From contig QAKM01000045.1 in NCBI GenBank assembly GCA_003343805.1, positions 1 to 34,780 on the forward strand: a stretch of DNA of 34,780 nucleotides, read 5' to 3'. The translations under genes were made by a program, and so were the position numbers. Below the pieces are notes generated by a model, which was not told the DNA's origin, did not search any database, and saw only the letters and a list, made by a program, of their open reading frames with translations. This stretch comes from Bacillota bacterium. Its GTDB lineage: Bacteria; Bacillota; Clostridia; Christensenellales; Borkfalkiaceae. Shown here piece by piece: positions 8,708-16,092 of this stretch (positions within the stretch are counted from its first letter, which is position 1; each line of letters starts with the position of its first letter).

Positions 8708-8736
8708 TTGACATTTTGGGAAAAAGCGCGTAAAAT
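8708..8736 (+). promoter_or_regulatory. Promoter of GNAT gene, predicted leaderless start
   Basis: A consensus TTGACA (8708-8713) and TAAAAT (8731-8736) are separated by 17 bp. The ATG at 8744 lies 7 nt after the -10 and there is no SD, so the transcript should start at the initiation codon. Confidence 0.78.
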
Positions 8737-8743
8737 GGCGGCT

Positions 8744-9250
8744 ATGGAAGTGATTTTGGCAAAGCAATCGGATCTGGAGATGCTCGACGGGCTGTATGCG
8801 GGCGCGCGGGCATTCATGCGGGAACACGGCAACGGAGGGCAGTGGGGCGACCATTACCCCTCCCGCGCGCTCCTTTTGGAGGACATCGCAAAGGAGCGGC
8901 TGTATCTCATGAAGGACGGAGACGAACTCTTGGGCGCCTTCGTCTTTTTCGTGGGCGAGGAACCCGCCTACCGCGCCATCGGCGGCAAGTGGCTGACGGA
9001 CCAAACGCAATATGGCGTCATCCACCGCGTGGCGTCGGCGGGGAGAGGCGGCTTTCTGCGGCGCGTCGTCGAATTTTGCGGGGCGCGGGCGGAGGATCTG
9101 CGCATCGACACCCACCGCGACAACGCACCCATGCGCGGGGCGCTCGAAAAGCTGGGCTTTACGGCGTGCGGCACCGTCATCGTCGACGACGGCACGGAAC
9201 GAATTGCTTATGAATTGTGTTCACGCATTTCTTTTGCTTCGCAAAAATAA
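8744..9250 (+). CDS. GNAT family N-acetyltransferase
   Basis: GNAT enzymes transfer an acetyl group from acetyl-CoA to an amine; the substrate here is unknown. The 168-residue product has the fold order expected: N-terminal KQSDLEMLDGLYAGARAF, a WGDHYP segment, the YGVIHRVASAGRGG strand and loop in place of the usual V/L-x-x-x-x-R-G-x-G-x-G/A acetyl-CoA loop, and the closing DTHRDNAPMRGALEKLGF. The start at 8744 is set by the promoter 7 nt upstream; ATG 8735 lies inside the -10 box. The last nine residues (SRISFASQK) and the stop are encoded by a 28-nt sequence also found, inverted, at 141-168, so the 3' end seems to have been replaced by a repeat. Confidence 0.87.
   Translation: MEVILAKQSDLEMLDGLYAGARAFMREHGNGGQWGDHYPSRALLLEDIAKERLYLMKDGDELLGAFVFFVGEEPAYRAIGGKWLTDQTQYGVIHRVASAGRGGFLRRVVEFCGARAEDLRIDTHRDNAPMRGALEKLGFTACGTVIVDDGTERIAYELCSRISFASQK
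9219..9246. repeat. 28-nt hairpin repeat at the 3' end of the GNAT gene
   Basis: This stretch is the reverse complement of 141-168 with 27 of 28 bases identical. It contains the hairpin TTTTGC-TTC-GCAAAA. Here it is translated as the C-terminus of the GNAT protein; at 141-168 it is non-coding. Confidence 0.8.
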
Positions 9251-9268
9251 TGTTGTGAGAGATCCCTC

Positions 9269-9297
9269 TTGACAAATTAGCATAATTATGCTAAAAT
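9269..9297 (+). promoter_or_regulatory. Promoter and palindromic operator of the Phd/YefM-RelE operon
   Basis: TTGACA (9269-9274) and TAAAAT (9292-9297) are spaced 17 bp. A perfect 18-bp palindrome, TTAGCATAATTATGCTAA (9277-9294), fills the spacer and runs into the -10. Type II antitoxins commonly autoregulate through such sites; that this one binds the antitoxin is inference. Confidence 0.85.
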
Positions 9298-9319
9298 ACA
9301 AATCGACAGGAGGTGGCTC

Positions 9320-9595
9320 ATGAAACAGACGCATCGGATGATACGGCCGGTATCCGACCTCAGAAACAATTTTGCAGATATTTCACGCACCGTGCACGAG
9401 ACGCAGCAGCCCGTGTTCCTGACCAAGAACGGCTTCGGGGATATGGTCGTTCTGAGCATGGAATGTTATGACGAGCTGCGGCTCGACAGTGAGATCTATC
9501 TGAAACTTGCCGAATCGGAACGCAGCGAGAGTGAACAAAAACGCTATACGCTCTCCGAAGCAAGAGAAACGCTCGGAGAGATGCTCCGTGGATAA
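9320..9595 (+). CDS. Phd/YefM family antitoxin
   Basis: This is the labile antitoxin of a type II pair; it should bind and neutralise the toxin encoded next to it and repress the operon by binding DNA through its N-terminal domain. The 91-residue product has the Phd/YefM pattern: IRPVSDLRNNFADIS at the N-terminus, QQPVFLTKNGFGDMVVLSMECYDEL in the middle, and a charged C-terminal tail that would contact the toxin. A strong AGGAGG lies 7 nt before the ATG. The stop overlaps the toxin start by 8 nt, giving tight coupling. Confidence 0.92.
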   Translation: MKQTHRMIRPVSDLRNNFADISRTVHETQQPVFLTKNGFGDMVVLSMECYDELRLDSEIYLKLAESERSESEQKRYTLSEARETLGEMLRG

Positions 9596-9920
9596 TTACC
9601 GCGTCGAGCTGCTGCAGTCTGCCCTCACCGACATTGCGGAGGCCGTACGCTACATAACGGATGAACTCCTGAATCCGCAGGCGGCACAACTGCTTGCCGA
9701 GCGCTTTTTCAGCGAAGCAGAAAAACTGAGCAAATTTCCTTATGCTCACCCCGTCTATCTGCCCGTCAGACCGTTGAAATACGAATACCGCAAGGTGCCC
9801 ATCGAAAATTATCTGCTCTTTTACCGCGTGGACGAGCGTGCAACACTCGTCACGGTGGCACGGGTCGTCTATGCGAAGCGCAACATGACGAGACAATTCA
9901 AAAAAGAAGAGATCAAATAA
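9588..9920 (+). CDS. RelE/ParE family toxin
   Basis: The 110-residue product matches the RelE/ParE fold: an N-terminal strand YRVELLQSALTDIAEAVRYI, two helices containing QAAQLLAERFFSEAEKL, and C-terminal strands YRKVPIENYLLFYRVDE and VTVARVVYAKRNM. RelE-type toxins cleave mRNA on ribosomes, ParE-type toxins poison gyrase; the sequence does not settle which. The start is GTG at 9588, inside the last codons of the antitoxin gene. A strong hairpin follows the stop. Confidence 0.9.
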   Translation: MDNYRVELLQSALTDIAEAVRYITDELLNPQAAQLLAERFFSEAEKLSKFPYAHPVYLPVRPLKYEYRKVPIENYLLFYRVDERATLVTVARVVYAKRNMTRQFKKEEIK

Positions 9921-9922
9921 AA

Positions 9923-9970
9923 AACCGCGCCGCGGGGCTGCCGGATGGCAGCCCCGCGGCGCTTCTTATC
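9923..9970. terminator. Bidirectional terminator between relE and citrate synthase genes
   Basis: A perfect 16-bp stem (9927-9942 with 9947-9962) and GGAT loop. On the minus strand it is followed by a run of Ts, ending the citrate synthase transcript; on the plus strand the tail CTTCTTATCC is weaker but could end the toxin operon. Confidence 0.88.
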
Positions 9971-9992
9971 CTGTTTTACAAATATTTGCCGA

Positions 9993-11354
9993 TCAGCCGC
10001 GGTCCTTCATGGGAACGTATTCGCGGCGGGGCGCGACGGACTTGTAGGCGGGACGGATGATCTTGCCCGCACTCACGAGTTCCTCCATGCGGTGGGCGCT
10101 CCAGCCCGCGACGCGCGCGATCGCAAAGATGGGCGTGAAGAGTTCGGTCGGGATGCCCAGCATCCGATAGGCAAAGCCGCTGTAAAAGTCGACGTTTGCC
10201 GAAACGCCCTTATAGATCTTGCGGCGTTTCGCGATGATCTCGGGCGCGAGCTCTTCTACCTTCGCATAGAGGGCATACTCCTTTTCGAGCCCCTTCTCGC
10301 GGGCGAGCTGTTCGACCGAGCCCTTGAAGATGCGGGCGCGCGGGTCGGAGATGCTGTACACCGCGTGGCCCATGCCGTAGATGAGTCCCGCGCCGTCGAA
10401 CGCCTTGCCTTCCAGAAGGTCCTCAAGGTACTGCGCGATCGCCTTGTCGCTCGAGACGTCGATGGTCTTCTTCATGTCGGCGAACATCTGATCGACGCGG
10501 ATGTTGGCGCCGCCGTGGCGGGGACCCTTCAGCGAGGCGAGCGCCGCCGCCATCGCGGAATAGGTATCGGTGCCCGACGAGGTGACGACGTGCATCGTGA
10601 AGGACGAGTTGTTGCCGCCGCCGTGCTCGGCGTGCAGGACGAGCGCCATATCAAGCACCTTCGCTTCGAGGCGGGAGAAGTTCATGTCCTGCCGCAGCAT
10701 GTGCAGGATGTTCTCCGCCGTCGAATAGTCGGCGCGCGGGCGGTGGATGACGAGGGAATCGTCGTTGTTGTAGAAGCTGGATGCCGCGTAGCTGTACACC
10801 GAAAAGATGGGAAATTCGGCAAGCAGCTGCAAACACTGCCGCATGACGTTGGGGAGCGACGTGTCGTTGGGGGAGGGATCGTAGGGGAAGAGGGAGAGAA
10901 CGCAACGCATGAGGGTGTTCATCATATCCTCGGAAGGCGTCTTCATGATGACGTCGCGCACGAAGTTCTTGGGCAGCGTGTGGAACTCTGCGAGCAGCTC
11001 GCAGAAGTCGCTCAGCTCCTTCTCGGTGGGAAGCTCGCCCATGATGAGGAGGTACGCCGCCTCTTCAAAGCCGAAGCGCCCCTCGCGGAAGGAGCCGCGC
11101 ACGAGATCCTTCACGTTGTAGCCGCGGTAGAAGAGTTCGCCTTCCGCCGGCACCGTGACGCCGTCCACCTCCTTCGTCGCGTTGACCTCGGAGATCTCCG
11201 TCAGCCCCGCGAGGACGCCCCGCCCGTTGAGATCGCGCAGGCCCTTTTTGACATCGTACTTGGTGTAGAGGGCGGGATCGATGCGGCTGGAAGTCGCGCA
11301 CTTCTGCGTGAGTTCTTCCACTTCTCTTTGGATGTATTCCGCGTTCAAAGCCAT
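9993..11354 (-). CDS. gltA: Citrate synthase
   Basis: Citrate synthase condenses oxaloacetate and acetyl-CoA, the entry to the oxidative arm of the TCA cycle and to 2-oxoglutarate and glutamate. The 453-residue product shows the family active-site blocks: HAEHGGGNNSSF (241-252), LKGPRHGGAN (275-284), YGMGHAVYSISDPRA (326-340) and NVDFYSGF (387-394, catalytic Asp). A 2-methylcitrate synthase cannot be excluded from sequence alone, but no prp genes are nearby. The ATG at 11354 has AAGGAGG at good spacing. It is monocistronic, with its own promoter and a strong terminator. Confidence 0.95.
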   Translation of the reverse strand: MALNAEYIQREVEELTQKCATSSRIDPALYTKYDVKKGLRDLNGRGVLAGLTEISEVNATKEVDGVTVPAEGELFYRGYNVKDLVRGSFREGRFGFEEAAYLLIMGELPTEKELSDFCELLAEFHTLPKNFVRDVIMKTPSEDMMNTLMRCVLSLFPYDPSPNDTSLPNVMRQCLQLLAEFPIFSVYSYAASSFYNNDDSLVIHRPRADYSTAENILHMLRQDMNFSRLEAKVLDMALVLHAEHGGGNNSSFTMHVVTSSGTDTYSAMAAALASLKGPRHGGANIRVDQMFADMKKTIDVSSDKAIAQYLEDLLEGKAFDGAGLIYGMGHAVYSISDPRARIFKGSVEQLAREKGLEKEYALYAKVEELAPEIIAKRRKIYKGVSANVDFYSGFAYRMLGIPTELFTPIFAIARVAGWSAHRMEELVSAGKIIRPAYKSVAPRREYVPMKDRG

Positions 11355-11420
11355 AGTTTGCCTCCTTTTTTTGCGCACGCCGATGCAAAATGCCCGCCGC
11401 CGCAAAGGGTATTTTGGACC

Positions 11421-11450
11421 ATCATAACACATTTTTCGGACGATTGTCAA
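11421..11450 (-). promoter_or_regulatory. Promoter of citrate synthase gene
   Basis: TTGACA (11445-11450) and TATGAT (11421-11426), 18 bp apart on the minus strand. The leader is about 60 nt and ends with an AAGGAGG SD. Confidence 0.8.
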
Positions 11451-11499
11451 CCCCTGAATGGAAAAGTTGTGTGAAAATTGCGCCCATTTGCAGCGCAGA

Positions 11500-11545
11500 A
11501 AGAGAAAAGCAGCGCCGCCGCGGCTTTGCCGCGGCGGCGCTCATA
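11500..11545 (-). terminator. Terminator after the ABC permease gene
   Basis: A perfect 14-bp G+C stem (11511-11524 with 11528-11541) with a TTT/AAA loop, followed on the minus strand by GCTTTTCTCTTT. Confidence 0.85.
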
Positions 11546-11558
11546 GCGGATGGGATGA

Positions 11559-12689
11559 TCAGAACAAGGTAAGGTAAGCGATCTCGTCTGCGCTCCAGGA
11601 GATCCCCGACAGGAGCAGCTCGAGGAGCACTCCCGCCACAAGGGCGAGGATGACGGAGAGGATATCCGAAAGTTTCAGACGGAAGGAACGGCGATAGGCG
11701 AAGTAGAACGCCAGCGCGCACAGCGCCACCAGCACCAGATAGAAGACGGTGTTCCAATCGAACCAGCCCCACCCGACCGACACGATGATGAGTGCGATCA
11801 CACCGGCCTCTAAGGCGGGCAGCAGCACTTTGTACCCCATGCGGGAGGAGGAGATCTGCCCCACGCTCTCCGACTTGTCCTTATCGGCAAGCAGGAAGAG
11901 AGCGAGATAGGCCGCAGCACCTTCGAGGACGCCGAGGATGCTCGTCACCATGAAGTGGAACTCGTTGTCGAAGAACGCGCCCACGGTGATCAGCTTTTCA
12001 AAGGCGGCTCCCGTCCACGCGACCGGGCTGTAGGTGAAGAAATAGGTGAAGAAGAGCGACGAATTGACCCACGTCTGTCTGCCCGAAGCGCCCTGCCAAT
12101 AGAAATCGAAGGCAAAATCGTCATTGAGGACGACCACGAACAGCGGCACGAGGATCGCCCAGCCGAGGATGAAGAAGATGCCGTCGAACATGGAATTGCC
12201 GCGCGTGAAGAGGAAGGCGTTGACCCCGAAGAGGCAGGTCCCCAACAGCAGCATCTGCGCGAAACAGCTCAGATAATGGATATACTGAAAGTGAAAGCCG
12301 CGGACGGAGGAAGCGAGCTCGTTGCAGCGCATCGCCACAATCGCGACACCCGGCCAATAGGCGATCGTAAAGGGAACAAAGACGAGCAGGAGCCCCGCGA
12401 GCGTGCGCACGAGGACGAGCTGCTTTCTTGTGATGGGCAGGGAATACCACAGATCGACGCTGCGCTGCTTCATGCGGTAGGAAAACTGCAGCACGGGCGC
12501 CACCGTGCAGAGCACGCACAGAAGGACGGCATAGCACGCGAGGCCGGAATCGTAGCGGAAGGACGCAAAAGCGCCAACGCGAAGCTCCATCGTGGAGGTA
12601 TAGCTCACCCCGACGATGAGGGCGATCGCCGCAAAGATGACGAGCGGCAGAAGATTGCGCTTGACTTCGCACCAAAGAGCCTTTTTCAT
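11559..12689 (-). CDS. ABC-2 type transporter permease
   Basis: This is the membrane half of an ABC transporter. The 376-residue product has a short cytoplasmic N-terminus (KALWCEVKRN) followed by many hydrophobic stretches, a large polar loop between the first two segments, and a final hydrophobic segment near the C-terminus. The pattern fits ABC-2 permeases of the kind found next to YtrA-type GntR regulators; the substrate is unknown. In such operons peptides, antibiotics or cell-envelope stress are common signals, but that is only family knowledge. The start overlaps the ATPase stop (ATGA), so the two should be made together. Confidence 0.87.
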   Translation of the reverse strand: MKKALWCEVKRNLLPLVIFAAIALIVGVSYTSTMELRVGAFASFRYDSGLACYAVLLCVLCTVAPVLQFSYRMKQRSVDLWYSLPITRKQLVLVRTLAGLLLVFVPFTIAYWPGVAIVAMRCNELASSVRGFHFQYIHYLSCFAQMLLLGTCLFGVNAFLFTRGNSMFDGIFFILGWAILVPLFVVVLNDDFAFDFYWQGASGRQTWVNSSLFFTYFFTYSPVAWTGAAFEKLITVGAFFDNEFHFMVTSILGVLEGAAAYLALFLLADKDKSESVGQISSSRMGYKVLLPALEAGVIALIIVSVGWGWFDWNTVFYLVLVALCALAFYFAYRRSFRLKLSDILSVILALVAGVLLELLLSGISWSADEIAYLTLF

Positions 12690-13555
12690 GACAAGTACCC
12701 CCTGCTCTTGACTTCGCAGAGGAAGAGCTCCTCAAAGTCAACTTTGATCTCTTCCACAAAGATGGGCGAAAGCGCCTTAAGCGCCGAGACGATCTCCTCG
12801 CGCTCGCCGCGGACGACGAAGCGCACCACCCGCCCCTCGCTCTCGAAGGCGAGGCACTCGAATGGGAAGCGTTCGCGCGGGACGGGCTCTTCGAACGCCG
12901 CCTGGAACTTATGCACCTGAGCGAGCGTTTCCGAAAGGTCGCCCGCGTCGGCGACGGCGCCGCCGTCGAGGAGCGCAAAGCCCGAGCAGATGTCTTCGAG
13001 CTCGCGCAGCGAATGGCTGGAGATGACGGCGGTCGTCCCCTCGAGCGAGATGATGCCGCGCTTGAGTTCGAGGCGCGCCAAGGGGTCGAGCCCGTCGAAC
13101 GCCTCGTCCAGGAGGAGATACTTCGGCCTGCACGCGAGCGCGAGCGCCGCGAATGCCTGCCGCTTCATGCCCTTGGAGAAATTGCGGATGGGCGTGCGGC
13201 GTTCGAGCGAAAAGAGCTTTTCGTAACGGGCAAAGAGCTCGTCGTCGAAGGCATAAAAGCTCTTGTAGAGCGCGACGAGCTTTTCCACCGTCGTCCCCGC
13301 CGTGTAGTAGGGCTCGTCGGGCAGAAAGAAGAGCTCTTTGCGCTTTTTTGCGTTGCCCGCGATGTTTTCCCCGTCGTATTCGACCGTGCCTTCGTCGGGG
13401 CGCAAGACGTCTGCCATCATGCGCAGGAGCGTCGTCTTGCCCGCGCCGTTGATGCCGACGAGCCCGAACACCGAAGCGTCGGGCACCGTCAGGGAGACGC
13501 CGCTCAAGACCTCCTTCGTCCCATAACTTTTCCTTAATCCCTTGATCTCGATCAT
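12686..13555 (-). CDS. ABC transporter ATP-binding protein
   Basis: This is the ATPase partner of the ABC-2 permease. The 289-residue product has Walker A GINGAGKTT (34-42), an LPDEP segment where many ABC ATPases carry the Q-loop (78-82), the degenerate signature NFSKGMKRQ (125-133), Walker B YLLLDEAFDGLD (146-157) and a switch His (181). The C-terminal 80 residues form an extra domain, as in BcrA/YtrB-like ATPases. The operon order is GntR regulator, ATPase, permease, with a 19-nt gap before this gene and a 4-nt overlap after it. Confidence 0.94.
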   Translation of the reverse strand: MIEIKGLRKSYGTKEVLSGVSLTVPDASVFGLVGINGAGKTTLLRMMADVLRPDEGTVEYDGENIAGNAKKRKELFFLPDEPYYTAGTTVEKLVALYKSFYAFDDELFARYEKLFSLERRTPIRNFSKGMKRQAFAALALACRPKYLLLDEAFDGLDPLARLELKRGIISLEGTTAVISSHSLRELEDICSGFALLDGGAVADAGDLSETLAQVHKFQAAFEEPVPRERFPFECLAFESEGRVVRFVVRGEREEIVSALKALSPIFVEEIKVDFEELFLCEVKSRGYLS

Positions 13556-13574
13556 ACTTTACCCCGTACGGATG

Positions 13575-13919
13575 TTATCCGTCGTACACTTCCCCGATGA
13601 GGGCGAGCGCTTCCTCGCGCGTGAGCCCGGCATCGCGGAGCATGATGAGGCGCGAGCGCGCCTCCTCCTTGATGGGAGAGCGCTTGTCCGCCGCGCAGGC
13701 GAACACCCCCTTCTTGGGGATGGAACGAATGACGTTCTTGTCCTCCAGCTCGTAATATGCCCGTGCAACGGTGTTCGGGTTGACCCCGAGCCGCATCGCA
13801 AGGGTACGGACGCTGGGCAGACGTTCGCCGTCCTTGAGGACGCCGAGATCGATGTAGCGCTCGACCGTCTCCATGATCTCCTCGTAAATACTTTTCTTAC
13901 CAGTCAGATGAATTTCCAT
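13575..13919 (-). CDS. GntR family transcriptional regulator, YtrA-like
   Basis: The 114-residue protein has an N-terminal winged helix (LPSVRTLAMRLGVNPNTVA at 34-52; KKGVFACA at the wing) and only a short C-terminal helical tail, the size and plan of the YtrA subfamily. YtrA regulators repress adjacent ABC transporter operons and lack the large effector domain of other GntR proteins. No clear SD is seen before the ATG at 13919. Its promoter carries a good inverted repeat (13949-13958 and 13972-13981), so autorepression of the regulator-ABC operon is likely. Confidence 0.92.
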   Translation of the reverse strand: MEIHLTGKKSIYEEIMETVERYIDLGVLKDGERLPSVRTLAMRLGVNPNTVARAYYELEDKNVIRSIPKKGVFACAADKRSPIKEEARSRLIMLRDAGLTREEALALIGEVYDG

Positions 13920-13948
13920 GTGCGCACCATAAGAATTGTTTTATCTGT

Positions 13949-13990
13949 GGTCTCTGTCATGATTGTACACGGACACAGACCGTTTGTCAA
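13949..13990 (-). promoter_or_regulatory. Promoter and probable operator of the GntR-ABC operon
   Basis: On the minus strand TTGACA (13985-13990) and TACAAT (13962-13967) are 17 bp apart. An inverted repeat GGTCTCTGTC/GACACAGACC (13949-13958 and 13972-13981, 9 of 10 pairs, 13-bp centre) flanks the -10, so a dimer bound there would block RNA polymerase. Assignment to the GntR product is inference. Confidence 0.8.
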
Positions 13991-14008
13991 GGGATTCGGG
14001 AAAAATAG

Positions 14009-14047
14009 TTTTAAAAAATTTTGGCACCGCTGAGATCGTGCGGTGCC
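14009..14047 (-). terminator. Terminator of leuA
   Basis: An 8-bp stem GGCACCGC/GCGGTGCC (14023-14030 with 14040-14047), followed on the minus strand by AAAATTTTTT. It lies just upstream of the gntR promoter. Confidence 0.85.
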
Positions 14048-14062
14048 GGGGCCCCGGACCGG

Positions 14063-15724
14063 TCAGCTGCGGTCGGAGAAATAGTTGTTGAGTGCCGAGA
14101 CGAGCGCGTACACCGAGGAACGGATGATGTCGCTGTTCTCGCCCGCGCCCCAATAGAGGCGGCCGTCCTTTTCGACGGCGACGTAGGAGAGCGCCTGCGC
14201 GAAGGAGCCCGACGCGAGCGCGTGCTGCTCGTAGCCCGTGAGGACGTAATCGATGCCGAAGTACTGCTTGAGGGCGTTTGAAACGGCGTCGAGGCGGCCG
14301 TTGCCCGTTGCGGTGACGGTAACGGCGTCCCTGCCGTCCTTCACTTCCACGATGGCGGTGATGCCGTTCTCCTGTTTATAGTGCACCTCGCCGAGATCGA
14401 AGCGGCCGCGCGCGCTCAGGAATCGATCGCAGAAGAGCTTGAACAGCTCCTGCGGCTTGAGCTCCTTGTGCTGCTCGTCCGAAACGTGCTTTGCAAGGGC
14501 GCTCATCGCCTCGCGCATCTTGGCGGGAAGTTTGATGTCGTAACACTGTTCGAGGACGTACCCCACACCGCCCTTGCCCGACTGCGAGTTGATGCGGATG
14601 ACGTCCGAATCGTAGATGCGGCCGACGTCATGCGGGTCGATGGGAAGATAGGGAACGTTCCAGATGCCGCCGCCGTGCTCGGCGCGCCAGTGCATCCCCT
14701 TGGCGATGGCGTCCTGATGGGAGCCGGAGAATGCCGCAAAGACGAGCTCGCCCGCATAGGGCTGACGGGGAGAGATCTTGAGCGTCGTGAACTGCTCGTA
14801 GGCGTCTGCGATCTCGGGCATATCGGAAAAATCCAGGCCGGGATCGACGCCCTGCGAGTACATATTCATGGCGAGGGTGACGACGTCGCAGTTGCCCGTG
14901 CGCTCGCCGTTGCCGAAGAGCGTGCCCTCGACGCGGTCGGCGCCCGCAAGGATGCCGAACTCCGCCGTCGCGACGCCCGTGCCGCGGTCGTTGTGGGGAT
15001 GAAGGGAGAGAACGACGTTCTCGCGGTACTTCATGTGCTTGTGGAGATACTCGATCTGCTGCGCGTAGACGTGCGGCATGGCGTTTTCCACCGTGGAGGG
15101 AAGGTTGATGATGGCCTTCCGGTCCGCCGTGGGCTGCCAGACATCGAGGACGGCGTTGACGACCTCGAGCGCGTACTCGGGCTCGGTGCCCGTGAAGCTC
15201 TCGGGCGAATACTCGAAGCGGTACTTCTCCCCCGCCTCCTCGGTGAGCTGCTTTAACAGTTTTGCCCCTTCGACGGCGATCTGCTTGATCTCCTCTTTGG
15301 ACTTTTTGAACACCTGCTCGCGCTGGGCGACGGAGGTCGAATTGTAGACGTGGACGATGACGTTCTTGGCACCCTTGACCGCCTCGAAGGTGCGGCGGAT
15401 GATGTGCTCGCGCGCCTGCGTCAGCACCTGGATGGTGACGTCATCGGGGATGAGATCCTTTTCGATGAGGGCGCGAAGGAAGGCATACTCCGTCTCGCTC
15501 GCGGCGGGGAAGCCCACCTCGATCTCCTTGAAGCCGACTCTGAGGAGCAGTTTGAAAAAGTCGAGCTTGGTCTCCAAAGACATGGGCTCAATGAGGGCCT
15601 GGTTGCCGTCGCGAAGATCGACGCTGCACCAGACGGGCGCCTGTTCGATCATGTCCTTTTCCGCCCAATCCATGCAGCGCTCGGGCGGCAGGATGAATTG
15701 TTTGCAATACTTGTTGCTCTCCAT
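14063..15724 (-). CDS. leuA: 2-isopropylmalate synthase
   Basis: LeuA makes 2-isopropylmalate from 2-oxoisovalerate and acetyl-CoA, the committed step of leucine synthesis. The 553-residue product is of the longer LeuA2 class. Visible are the DRE-TIM motif VDLRDGNQAL (35-44), the metal-binding LHPHNDRGTG, GNGERTGNCD, and a C-terminal regulatory domain (about 430-553) that in this family binds leucine. The ATG at 15724 has a strong GGAGGG upstream; an in-frame GTG 15 nt earlier overlaps the SD. The other leu genes are not in the window. Expression is under a T-box leader with a leucine specifier. Confidence 0.96.
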   Translation of the reverse strand: MESNKYCKQFILPPERCMDWAEKDMIEQAPVWCSVDLRDGNQALIEPMSLETKLDFFKLLLRVGFKEIEVGFPAASETEYAFLRALIEKDLIPDDVTIQVLTQAREHIIRRTFEAVKGAKNVIVHVYNSTSVAQREQVFKKSKEEIKQIAVEGAKLLKQLTEEAGEKYRFEYSPESFTGTEPEYALEVVNAVLDVWQPTADRKAIINLPSTVENAMPHVYAQQIEYLHKHMKYRENVVLSLHPHNDRGTGVATAEFGILAGADRVEGTLFGNGERTGNCDVVTLAMNMYSQGVDPGLDFSDMPEIADAYEQFTTLKISPRQPYAGELVFAAFSGSHQDAIAKGMHWRAEHGGGIWNVPYLPIDPHDVGRIYDSDVIRINSQSGKGGVGYVLEQCYDIKLPAKMREAMSALAKHVSDEQHKELKPQELFKLFCDRFLSARGRFDLGEVHYKQENGITAIVEVKDGRDAVTVTATGNGRLDAVSNALKQYFGIDYVLTGYEQHALASGSFAQALSYVAVEKDGRLYWGAGENSDIIRSSVYALVSALNNYFSDRS

Positions 15725-15746
15725 GAGCTCCCTCCTCACTTACAAT

Positions 15747-16000
15747 ATAAAATAAGACCGCGCCTCTTGACCAGGAAGAGACGCGGAACACGCGCGGTAC
15801 CACTCTTGTTGCGGGCAGACGCCCGCCGCTCACGGGATACGACCGTATCCCCTCCCGGTAACGGAGGGATCCGTTCTGCCTTACTCTGCTTCGGGCAGAC
15901 CGCTCGGCGGCGAGTTCACCCCTCCCCTCTGCCGCCTCGCACCGTCCGGCGGCTCTCTGAAAGCAGGAAAAAGGGGGTACTGCTCCGCGTCTTTGCGTTA
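15747..16000 (-). ncRNA. T-box leader, leucine-specific, upstream of leuA
   Basis: On the minus strand the leader contains the T-box motif AGAGTGGTACCGCG (15793-15806). The UGGU bulge would pair with a tRNA ending in ACCA, as tRNA-Leu does. Stem I has the family features AGAGAGC...GGTGCGAG and then GAACTCGCC, in which CUC (15912-15914) occupies the specifier position, a leucine codon. A terminator stem CCGCGTCTCTT/AAGAGGCGCGG followed by TCTTATTTT lies at about 15750-15787. Uncharged tRNA-Leu should stabilise the antiterminator and turn leuA on. Confidence 0.94.
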
Positions 16001-16010
16001 TATTTGTTCT

Positions 16011-16039
16011 ATCATATCATGAAGATACGAAAAAAGCAA
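16011..16039 (-). promoter_or_regulatory. Promoter of the T-box-leuA transcript
   Basis: TTGCTT (16034-16039) and TATGAT (16011-16016), 17 bp apart on the minus strand, just upstream of the leader. Confidence 0.75.
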
Positions 16040-16053
16040 GCATTTTTCGGGAT

Positions 16054-16088
16054 TTTTTGTAAAAGATACCCTCTCCGGAAGGGAGAGC
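16054..16088 (-). terminator. Possible weak terminator after fur
   Basis: A 6-bp stem CTCTCC/GGAGAG (16071-16076 with 16082-16087) followed on the minus strand by GGTATCTTTTAC. Short, with a broken T-tract. Confidence 0.4.
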
Positions 16089-16092
16089 GTCA

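Noticed and set aside
9945..11474. 509-codon open frame antisense to the citrate synthase gene
   Set aside because: No domain; the minus strand encodes a complete citrate synthase with all active-site blocks.
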